Of a stretch of DNA of 64,000 nucleotides, positions 41,260 through 48,540 are shown piece by piece. This DNA comes from VFMC01 sp046331225. GTDB lineage: Bacteria; Actinomycetota; Acidimicrobiia; Acidimicrobiales; Ilumatobacteraceae. Each line of letters begins with the position of its first letter. Position 1 is the stretch's first letter. Position numbers and translations under genes: made by a program. A model generated the notes under the pieces. The model saw only the letters and a list, made by a program, of their open reading frames with translations. It did no database searches and had not been told where the DNA came from. The stretch covers positions 310,001-374,000 of the forward strand of contig JAXLRF010000005.1 of assembly GCA_046331225.1 (NCBI GenBank), in the 5' to 3' direction.

Positions 41260-42420
41260 ATGTCGGGGCCCACGCTCACCTACCTCGACCATGCCGCCAC
41301 CACGCCGATGCGGCCCGAGGCGATCGCCGCGATGCTGCCGTTCCTCGACGGCCAGTACGCCAACCCGAGCGGCTCGCACCGCTTCGCGCGACAGGCGCGC
41401 GCCGCGCTCGACGACGCACGCGAAGTCGTCGCGGATGTGCTCGGCTGCGCTCCGGGCGAGGTGATCTTCACGAGCGGCGGCACCGAGAGCGACAACACCG
41501 CGGTGCTCGGCACCGTCGCGGCGCGCGGTGGCACCGCCGTCTGCCCCGCTGTCGAGCACCACGCGGTGCTGCACGCGGTCGAGCACGTCGGCGGGCGCCT
41601 CGTCGCGGTCGACGCGTCCGGACGGGTCGATCTCGACGCGCTCGTGGCGGCCGTCGACGGCGACGTGAGCGTCGTGTCGGTGATGACGGTCAACAACGAG
41701 GTCGGTACGGTCAACGACCTGGCGGCCGTGGCCGACGCGGCCCGCCGCGCGCACCCGGGCGTCAGCGTGCACACCGACGCGGTGCAGGCCGCGTCGTGGA
41801 TCGACCTGCGCACGGTCACGCCCCACGTCGACCTGCTCTCGCTGTCGGCCCACAAGTTCGGTGGACCGAAGGGTGTGGGCGTGCTGGTGGCGCGCGGCAA
41901 CGCGAGGTTCGAGCCGCTGCTCATCGGCGGCGGGCAGGAACGCGAGCACCGCAGCGGCACGCAGAACGTCGCCGGTGCGGTCGCGCTGGCCGAGGCGCTG
42001 CGCTTGGCCGACGCCGAGCGCGAGGGCGAGCGTGTGCGGCTCGCAGCCCTGCGCGACCGTCTGGTCGACGCGCTCGTGGCGCGCCTGCCCGGCGTGCGCG
42101 AGACCGTGTCGCGCGAGCACAAGGTGGCCGGCTCGGCGCACGTGTGCATCGAGGGGGTCGAGAACGAGGCGCTGCTGTTCCTGCTCGACGAGGCCGGTGT
42201 GTGCGCCAGCGCGGCCTCGGCGTGCGCAGCCGGCGCGATGGAGCCGTCACACGTGCTGGCGGCGATGGGGGTCGAGCGCGGCTGGGCCCTCGGCGCGTTG
42301 CGGCTCACGCTCGGCCGAACCACCACCGAGGCCGACGTCGACCGGGGGATCGAGGCCGTGGTCGAGGCGGTGACACGCATCCGCTCGCACGCGAGCGCTC
42401 GCACCGGGGTCACGTCGTGA
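41260..42420 (+). CDS. Cysteine desulfurase (IscS/NifS family)
   Basis: 386-residue PLP enzyme that moves sulfur from cysteine to acceptors as persulfide. Begins TYLDHAATTPMRPEAI; PLP lysine in LSLSAHKFGGPKGVGVL; the persulfide Cys lies in the loop CASAASACAAGAMEPSHVL. The next gene, mnmA, starts inside its stop codon, so a dedicated sulfur donor for tRNA 2-thiouridylation is the likely role, perhaps also supplying Fe-S assembly. ATG 41260 by the TAGCGT element 7 nt upstream. Confidence 0.93.
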   Translation: MSGPTLTYLDHAATTPMRPEAIAAMLPFLDGQYANPSGSHRFARQARAALDDAREVVADVLGCAPGEVIFTSGGTESDNTAVLGTVAARGGTAVCPAVEHHAVLHAVEHVGGRLVAVDASGRVDLDALVAAVDGDVSVVSVMTVNNEVGTVNDLAAVADAARRAHPGVSVHTDAVQAASWIDLRTVTPHVDLLSLSAHKFGGPKGVGVLVARGNARFEPLLIGGGQEREHRSGTQNVAGAVALAEALRLADAEREGERVRLAALRDRLVDALVARLPGVRETVSREHKVAGSAHVCIEGVENEALLFLLDEAGVCASAASACAAGAMEPSHVLAAMGVERGWALGALRLTLGRTTTEADVDRGIEAVVEAVTRIRSHASARTGVTS

Positions 42421-43457
42421 AGGTGCTCTGCGCGATGAGCGGCGGTGTCGACTCGTCCGTCGCCGCCGCCGAACTGCTGGCCGCCGGTCACCACGTGGTC
42501 GGCGTGACGATGCGTCTGTGGGGCGGTGACAGCGACTCGGGGTGCTGCAGCATCGCCGATGTCGACGACGCTCGCCGTGTGGCACAGCAGCTGGGCATCG
42601 ACCACCTCGTGTTCAACTTCACCGACGACTTCGATCGCCACGTGGTCGATCCGTACGTCGAGGCGCACCGTCACGGGATCACGCCCAACCCGTGCATCGA
42701 GTGCAACCGCCACCTCAAGTTCGAACGGTTGAGCGAACGCGCCGACCTGCTCGGCTTCGACGCGATCGCCACGGGGCACCACGCCCGGGTGATCGAGATC
42801 GACGGCGCCCGCCACATCGCCCGCGGCGCCGACCCTGCCAAGGACCAGAGCTACGTGGTGCACATGCTCCCGCAGCGCGAGCTGGCCCGCACGCTGTTCC
42901 CGGTCGGCCATCTCACCAAGGCCGAGGTGCGACGCCGCGCCGAGGTCGCCGGGCTGCGCACGGCCACCAAGCCCGACAGCCAGGACGTGTGCTTCATCAC
43001 GCACACCGGCGGCCGAGCGCAGTTCCTCGGCGACCGGATCCCGCTGCGACGCGCCGAGGTGGTCGACACCGCCGGGGCGCACGTCGGCACCGTCGACGCG
43101 GTCGAGCTCGTCACCGTGGGCCAGCGTCGTGGCGTCGGACTGCCGGGCGGCGGGCCGAAGCGCTACGTGGTCGACGTCGACCCCGACGCCGGCCGCGTGG
43201 TGGTGGGCGACGACGCCGACCTGCACGTGCGCGAGGTGCGCCTGCGCGACGTCGTGTGGCCGGCCGTGCCGGTGGTCGGCGAGGTGCTGGTGCAGTGCAG
43301 TGCGCACGGTGTCACCCGAGCCGGGGTCTCGACGATCGACGGTGACGACGTGGTGGTCACCTGGCACGAGCCGCAGCGGCGCGTCGCTCCGGGGCAGACC
43401 GTGGTGCTGTACGACTCGACCGACCACTACGTGGTGGGCGGGGGCATCGCTCGCTGA
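42417..43457 (+). CDS. mnmA: tRNA-uridine 2-sulfurtransferase
   Basis: 346 residues. Adenylates and thiolates U34 of tRNAs for Lys, Glu and Gln. PP-loop AMSGGVDSSVAAAELL at the N terminus; catalytic cysteines in NPCIECNRHLKF and in SQDVCFITH; the tRNA-binding and beta-barrel C-terminal domains (VTVGQRRGVGLPGG, PGQTVVLYD) are complete. The GTG start overlaps the desulfurase stop by 4 nt, coupling donor and acceptor production. The stop lies in a hairpin arm shared with the convergent gene. Confidence 0.95.
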   Translation: MKVLCAMSGGVDSSVAAAELLAAGHHVVGVTMRLWGGDSDSGCCSIADVDDARRVAQQLGIDHLVFNFTDDFDRHVVDPYVEAHRHGITPNPCIECNRHLKFERLSERADLLGFDAIATGHHARVIEIDGARHIARGADPAKDQSYVVHMLPQRELARTLFPVGHLTKAEVRRRAEVAGLRTATKPDSQDVCFITHTGGRAQFLGDRIPLRRAEVVDTAGAHVGTVDAVELVTVGQRRGVGLPGGGPKRYVVDVDPDAGRVVVGDDADLHVREVRLRDVVWPAVPVVGEVLVQCSAHGVTRAGVSTIDGDDVVVTWHEPQRRVAPGQTVVLYDSTDHYVVGGGIAR

Positions 43458-43479
43458 GCGGCGCCGCTCGCGGCTCAGC
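43453..43479. terminator. Bidirectional hairpin containing both stop codons
   Basis: GCTGAGC (43453-43459) pairs with GCTCAGC (43473-43479), and GC-rich inner sequence GCGGCGCCGC can pair further. The stops of mnmA and the convergent membrane gene lie in the arms. Confidence 0.5.
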
Positions 43480-44356
43480 CGACGGGCAGCTTGCGATCGC
43501 CCGCGGCGCGCAGCAGCTTGCCGGGACGGCTCGGCGCGCACAGGAACGACAGCACGTGCACGGCTGTGCCGCCCGGCTTCGCGCGAGTGCCGGCCAGCAC
43601 CACCGTCGCCGCCTCCCCCAGACCGACCTCGACGGCGTGACCGCCTGCCGGCCCGGTGAGGTCGAGCGCCTCGGTGCCGGCCAGCGCGAGGTGGGCGCGG
43701 CTCACCTGCGCCGAGCGCAGCATCACGGTCTCGGCGAGCACGACGTGGTCGTGCAACACGAACCCGGCCGGCACCAGCACGATCCACCGGCGTGACAGAC
43801 GGTGGAAGCGGGGGAGCAGCAGCCATCCGAGCGCGACCGCCGCGAGCGTGACCGGCACGCCGAGCACCCACGAGCGGGCGGCCAGCAGCAGCGGACCACT
43901 GAGCGTGGCCGCGCACAGCACGGCCCAGCTGACGGCCGACGGCACGAGGAACGCCGCGGGCGGTCGGAGCACGAACCGCCACTCGTCGCCGTAGGCCGAC
44001 GCCTGCACCATCTCCTGGCCGTACTCGCCGCTCGCGACCACCAACGCCGCCAGCGCCGTCGATGCGATCGCCAGCACGGTGCCGGTCGTGACACCGGCCT
44101 CGATCGCGGCCGCGACCGCGGCGACCACACCCATCGGCACCAGCATGCGCGTGAGCGTCAGGCCGAGGGCCGACGGCAGCGACAACACCACCGCGACCAC
44201 ACCCCAGCCGACCCACAACACGGTGGTGCCGGTGAGCTGCACGGCTCGACCGTGCGGGGCGAACGCGTCGCCGAATCCCGAGCCACCCAGCACCGCGACG
44301 ACCAGCCACAGCGCGCGAGCGATCCACAGGACGGGCGATTTGGCCGGAGCGTGCAC
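43475..44356 (-). CDS. Multi-pass membrane protein, function unknown
   Basis: 293 residues. Seven or so hydrophobic segments in the first 200 residues (e.g. LWIARALWLVVAVLGGSGF, LGVPVTLAAVALGWLLLP), then a soluble C-terminal region of about 90 residues with beta-rich sequence (WIVLVPAGFVLHDHVVLAE) that resembles a PH-like or regulatory domain, but I do not recognise the family. GTG 44356 is fixed by TACCCT 8 nt upstream. It stands alone between a terminator hairpin and a divergent metE-like gene. Confidence 0.75.
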   Translation of the reverse strand: MHAPAKSPVLWIARALWLVVAVLGGSGFGDAFAPHGRAVQLTGTTVLWVGWGVVAVVLSLPSALGLTLTRMLVPMGVVAAVAAAIEAGVTTGTVLAIASTALAALVVASGEYGQEMVQASAYGDEWRFVLRPPAAFLVPSAVSWAVLCAATLSGPLLLAARSWVLGVPVTLAAVALGWLLLPRFHRLSRRWIVLVPAGFVLHDHVVLAETVMLRSAQVSRAHLALAGTEALDLTGPAGGHAVEVGLGEAATVVLAGTRAKPGGTAVHVLSFLCAPSRPGKLLRAAGDRKLPVG

Positions 44357-44364
44357 GAGCCGAC

Positions 44365-44370
44365 AGGGTA
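44365..44370 (-). promoter_or_regulatory. -10 element of the multi-pass membrane protein gene
   Basis: TACCCT on the minus strand, 8 nt before GTG 44356, no Shine-Dalgarno site. Confidence 0.5.
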
Positions 44371-44489
44371 TCCAGCGACCGTTGTTCACGAACCGTTGAC
44401 GAACTCGTCTCGTCCCCGACTCGGACCGCGTGTCACCATTTGTCCAGACGAACGGCAAACGTACGCACACACGGAAGGGAGGGCGTCGG

Positions 44490-45515
44490 ATGGCAGCACT
44501 GCAGATCGCGAACGGGATCACCGTCGGCATCGGCAGCCTCCCGCACCGCGAACTCGACGACGGTGTGCGCTTCGCCCTCGACGCCACGACGATCCCCACC
44601 ATCCCGTCGCTCCCCAAGCGGTCGACGGCCGAGGGCATCATCGTGCAGGCGATGCTCGGGATCGAGGGCGTCGCCGTCGGGCAGTACGGCGCGATCTCGG
44701 TCGACGTGTCGCGCGTCGACCCGCTCGCCGACGTCACCACCGATCTCGGCCACGACGCGTTCGGCGCGTTCAGCCGGTTCCTCGAACTCGCCGCCGAGCG
44801 TCGTGCCGCCGGCACCGAGCCGCCGATCGAGGCCGTCAAGTGGCAGCTCGTCGGTCCGGTCACGCTCGGTCTCGCGCTGCTGCGCGCCGGCGTGCGCTTC
44901 CACGACGCGTTCGACGTGTCGGTGCGCGCGGTCCGCTCGCACGTGCAGTCGCTGCTCGACGCCGTCGACGCGGCGCTGCCGGGCTGCACCCAGCTCGTGT
45001 TCATCGACGAGCCCGACATGGCCCACGTCACCGACGCCGACTTCCCCATCGCCCCCGACACCGCGATCGATCTGGTGTCGGGCGCCCTCGCCGCGATCGA
45101 GCCCCGCGCCCTGTCGGGTCTGCACGTCTGCGGCGATGCCGATTGGTCGTCGTTGATCGCCACCGGACCGCAGATCCTGTCGGTGCCGGTCGGTCCGTCG
45201 ATCGTCGCGTCGGCCGGCTATCTGCACCAGTTCTTGTCGCGCGGTGGACTGGTCGCGTGGGGTGCGGTCACCACCGACGGCCCGATCTCCACCACCGCCG
45301 AGCGCCCGTGGCGGCAGCTCACGCAGCTGTGGTGCCAGCTCGCCGAGCGCGGGTGCGACCAGGTGCAGCTGCGCACGCAGAGCCTCATCACGCCCGAGTG
45401 CGGGCTGGGGCTGCACAGCCCGTCGGTGGCCGAGCGCGTGCACCGCATCACCCACGAGGTGAGCCGGCGGGTGCACGACCAGGCGGTCGCCACGCGCTTC
45501 GCGTTCGGCGCCTGA
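44490..45515 (+). CDS. Cobalamin-independent methionine synthase-like / UROD-superfamily protein
   Basis: 341 residues with a TIM-barrel of the MetE C-terminal/uroporphyrinogen decarboxylase superfamily. Visible cues: GITVGIGSLPHRELDD, VKWQLVGPVTLGLALLRAG, FIDEPDMA, and SGLHVCGDADW where His and Cys could be zinc ligands. It is half the length of full MetE (about 750), lacking the N-terminal barrel, as in many actinobacterial stand-alone homologues whose methyl donor is unknown. ATG 44490 has a GGGAGGG site at about 6 nt. A methyl-transfer role is inferred only. Confidence 0.75.
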   Translation: MAALQIANGITVGIGSLPHRELDDGVRFALDATTIPTIPSLPKRSTAEGIIVQAMLGIEGVAVGQYGAISVDVSRVDPLADVTTDLGHDAFGAFSRFLELAAERRAAGTEPPIEAVKWQLVGPVTLGLALLRAGVRFHDAFDVSVRAVRSHVQSLLDAVDAALPGCTQLVFIDEPDMAHVTDADFPIAPDTAIDLVSGALAAIEPRALSGLHVCGDADWSSLIATGPQILSVPVGPSIVASAGYLHQFLSRGGLVAWGAVTTDGPISTTAERPWRQLTQLWCQLAERGCDQVQLRTQSLITPECGLGLHSPSVAERVHRITHEVSRRVHDQAVATRFAFGA

Positions 45516-45545
45516 GCGCCCGGACGGGGCGTCGCACCCACTGCC

Positions 45546-45551
45546 TACACT
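45546..45551 (+). promoter_or_regulatory. -10 element of ligA
   Basis: TACACT, 7 nt before GTG 45559, no Shine-Dalgarno site. Confidence 0.55.
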
Positions 45552-45558
45552 CGGCCTC

Positions 45559-47691
45559 GTGACCGCTCCGTCCGATCAGGCCGACTCGCAGCACCCCCAG
45601 CACCCGGCGCTCGCCGGCGACCCGCAGGCGCAGATCGCCGAGCTCACCCGCCAGATCCGGTACCACGACGAGCGCTACTACGCGAACGACGCGCCCGAGA
45701 TCCCCGACGCCGAGTACGACCGGCTGGTGCGCGAGCTACGCGCGCTCGAGGAGGCCAACCCCGACCTGGCCTCGCCCGAATCACCCACCCAGCGCGTGGG
45801 AGCCGGCAGCCTCAACGCGTCGTTCGCGCCGGTCACGCACCGGGTGCCGATGACGAGCCTCGACAACGCGATGGACACCGCCGAGCTCACCGCGTGGGGC
45901 GAGCGCGTGGCGCGCGGCCTCGGTGGTGCCGCGGCCAGCTACGTGTGCGAGCTGAAGATCGACGGCCTCGCGATGAGCCTGCGCTACGAGGGCGGGCGGT
46001 TCGTGCAGGCGGCCACGCGCGGCGACGGCCGGGTCGGTGAGGACGTCACCGCCAACGTCGCCACGATCAAGGGCCTGCCGCACCGGTTGCCGGCCGGTGC
46101 CCCCGAGGTGCTCGAGGTGCGTGGCGAGGTGTACATGTCGCTCGCCAGCTTCGAGGCGCTCAACGAGCGGGCCGAGCAGGCGGGGCAGCCCCGGTTCGCC
46201 AACCCCCGCAACGCCGCCGCCGGCAGCCTGCGGCAGAAGGACGCGCGCATCACTGCACAACGCGACCTCAGCTTCTGGTGCTACCAGTTGGGCGAGGTGG
46301 TGGGCGGGCCCACGTTCACGACGCACCACGCCACGCTCGAGTACCTGGCCGAGCTCGGCTTCCCGGTCAACCCCGAGATCCGCACGGTCACCGACCTCGA
46401 GGGCGTGTACGCCTTCTGTCAGCAGTGGCAGGAGCACCGCCACGACCTGGCGTACGAGATCGACGGCGCGGTGTGCAAGGTCGACGACCTCGCCCAGCGC
46501 GAGGTGCTGGGGTTCACGTCACGAGCGCCCCGATGGGCGATCGCGTACAAGTTCCCGCCCGAGGAGCGCACCACCGTGTTGCGCGACATCCAGATCTCGA
46601 TCGGTCGCACCGGTCGCGCCACGCCGTTCGCCGTGCTCGAGCCGGTGTTCGTCGGTGGCTCCACCGTCGGCATGGCCACGCTGCACAACCAGGACCAGGT
46701 GCGCGCCAAGGACGTGCGCCCCGGCGACACCGTGGTGGTGCGCAAGGCGGGCGACGTGATCCCCGAGGTGGTCGGACCGGTGCCGTCGTTGCGTCCCGAG
46801 GGATTGCCCGAGTGGCAGTTCCCGACCACGTGCCCGTGCCCGCTGCAGAGCACGCTCGTGCGACCCGAGGGCGAGGCCGACACGCGCTGCGTCGAGCCCG
46901 CGTGCCCGTTCCAACGCGATCAGCGGATCATCTACTTCGCGTCGCGCGGTGCGATGGACATCGAGGGACTCGGCGAGCGAACCGTGTTCCAGCTGAGCGA
47001 CGCCGGGCTCGTGCGCGACCCGGCCGACATCTACTTCCTCACCGTCGAGCAGTTGCTCGAGCTCGACGGGTTCGCCCGCATGAGTGCCGAGAAGCTCGTC
47101 GCCTCGATCGCCGGGTCGCGCACGCGGCCCTTGCCGCGTCTGCTCACGGCGCTCGGCGCGAAGGGGCTCGGTCCGTCGGCGTCGGAGGCGATCAGCTCGG
47201 CGTTCGGCAACCTCGACGCGGTGATGCAGGCGAGCGAGGCCGACCTCGCCACCACCGAGGGCGTGGGGCCGACGATCGCCGCGTCCATCGTGCGCTGGTT
47301 CTCGCAGCCGGCCAACCGCGAGATGATCGAGAAGTTGCGCGCCGCAGGCGTGGAGTTCGGCAACGTCGAGGTGAGCCGGCTGCCCCAGGTGCTCGCCGGC
47401 AAGGCGGTCGTCGTCACCGGCTCGCTCGACGGCTTCTCACGCGACGAGGCCGAGGCCGCGATCAAGGGCCGTGGCGGCAAGAGCCCGGGCAGTGTGAGCA
47501 AGAAGACGTACGCCGTGGTGGTGGGTGCCGAGCCGGGTGCGAGCAAGGTCACCAAGGCGACCGAACTGGGCATCCCGGTGCTCGACGAGGCCGGCTTCGT
47601 CGCCCTGCTCGAGACCGGCGAGCTCCCGGACGGCGCCGCGACCGACGGTGCCGCGACCGACGGTGCCGCGACCGACGATCAGACGGCGTAG
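45559..47691 (+). CDS. ligA: NAD-dependent DNA ligase
   Basis: 710 residues; seals nicks in replication and repair using NAD. Domain order is complete: Ia (YHDERYYANDAPEIPDAEYD), adenylation domain with nucleophile Lys in CELKIDGLAMSLRYE, OB fold, four-Cys zinc finger (TTCPCPLQ and RCVEPACPFQ), helix-hairpin-helix region and C-terminal BRCT (LAGKAVVVTGSLDGFSRDE). The last 20 residues repeat DGAAT three times from a 15-bp repeat, and the final 13 bp overlap tail-to-tail with the convergent gene. GTG 45559 by TACACT 7 nt upstream. Confidence 0.97.
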   Translation: MTAPSDQADSQHPQHPALAGDPQAQIAELTRQIRYHDERYYANDAPEIPDAEYDRLVRELRALEEANPDLASPESPTQRVGAGSLNASFAPVTHRVPMTSLDNAMDTAELTAWGERVARGLGGAAASYVCELKIDGLAMSLRYEGGRFVQAATRGDGRVGEDVTANVATIKGLPHRLPAGAPEVLEVRGEVYMSLASFEALNERAEQAGQPRFANPRNAAAGSLRQKDARITAQRDLSFWCYQLGEVVGGPTFTTHHATLEYLAELGFPVNPEIRTVTDLEGVYAFCQQWQEHRHDLAYEIDGAVCKVDDLAQREVLGFTSRAPRWAIAYKFPPEERTTVLRDIQISIGRTGRATPFAVLEPVFVGGSTVGMATLHNQDQVRAKDVRPGDTVVVRKAGDVIPEVVGPVPSLRPEGLPEWQFPTTCPCPLQSTLVRPEGEADTRCVEPACPFQRDQRIIYFASRGAMDIEGLGERTVFQLSDAGLVRDPADIYFLTVEQLLELDGFARMSAEKLVASIAGSRTRPLPRLLTALGAKGLGPSASEAISSAFGNLDAVMQASEADLATTEGVGPTIAASIVRWFSQPANREMIEKLRAAGVEFGNVEVSRLPQVLAGKAVVVTGSLDGFSRDEAEAAIKGRGGKSPGSVSKKTYAVVVGAEPGASKVTKATELGIPVLDEAGFVALLETGELPDGAATDGAATDGAATDDQTA

Positions 47692-48353
47692 AACGACCAG
47701 ATGAACGTGCGGTAGGTGGCGGGGCCGTCGATCGTGCGCCAGTAGCGCACGAGCACCTGGTGCTCGCCCGTGGTGAAGCTCTCGATCGCCTGCGACGTGC
47801 CGGGCTCGAAGGTGAGCGTCGCGTTGCCGGGCTCCCACAGCGCGCCCGGCGGGATCTCGACCTGCTCGCCCTCACCGAGACCGGGAGCCGCCTGGTTGAC
47901 GTCGTCGAGCGACACCGTCGGCAGCTCGACGCCGTCGATGAACATGGAGGCTTCGTAGCCGACCACGAGGTCGACCTGCACCCGGGTCTGCTGCGGCACC
48001 TGGGTGGCCTCGCGCACCGGATCGATGCTCTCGATCGCGTCGGGCAGGCCCTGTTGTTCGCGACCGGTGACCGATCGGGCGACACCGAGCACCACGAGCA
48101 CCACACCGACGGCGATGCCGAAGCTGGCGAGGAGCAGCTTGAGGTCGAACCGGCGACGGCGAGCGGGCCGGCCGTCCCTGCCGCTGCGCCCTGCCCGCCC
48201 GCCCCGGGCGGGCATCGAGGCCTCGACGGCTTCGAGTCGTGCGAGCGGATCGTGGCGGACGACGGCGTCATCGGTCGCGACGGCGGCGAGGTCGCCGTCG
48301 TCGCCGCCGACGGGATCGGGCTGCGAGTCGGTGGAGGCACTGGTGCCGGACAC
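47679..48353 (-). CDS. Membrane-anchored extracytoplasmic protein, function unknown
   Basis: 224 residues in the chosen form. An acidic cytoplasmic N terminus and an Arg-rich patch (RPARRRRFDLK) precede one membrane helix (LLLASFGIAVGVVLVVLGVA). The outer domain of about 130 residues is beta-rich (VQVDLVVGYEASMFIDGVEL, TFEPGTSQAIESFTTGEHQV, YWRTIDGPATYRTFIWSFY), a layout suggesting a carbohydrate-binding or Ig-like fold, but no family is recognised. GTG 48353 is preferred (GACTGT 5 nt upstream); the frame is open upstream. Its last 13 bp are shared with the ligA end. Confidence 0.7.
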   Translation of the reverse strand: MSGTSASTDSQPDPVGGDDGDLAAVATDDAVVRHDPLARLEAVEASMPARGGRAGRSGRDGRPARRRRFDLKLLLASFGIAVGVVLVVLGVARSVTGREQQGLPDAIESIDPVREATQVPQQTRVQVDLVVGYEASMFIDGVELPTVSLDDVNQAAPGLGEGEQVEIPPGALWEPGNATLTFEPGTSQAIESFTTGEHQVLVRYWRTIDGPATYRTFIWSFYAV

Positions 48354-48540
48354 GCTGCACAGTCTCTCGCACCGGCTGCTCGATTCCACCGGCGTGCTCA
48401 CGGTTGCGTCGCGTGACGTCCGCCCGAGACGGTGGTGCCGGTGGGTGCCAACGGGTGCTGGTGGGTGCCTGTGAGAACGATGGCCGACTGGGATGGACGC
48501 GTCCGGGTGTCGGGGGTGAACCGCTAGCGTCGCGGTTCCG

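Noticed and set aside
48438..48472. GTGGGTGCC direct repeats in the gap before the PASTA kinase
   Set aside because: Two or three imperfect copies in a GC-rich gap without inverted partners or even spacing; too weak to call an operator.
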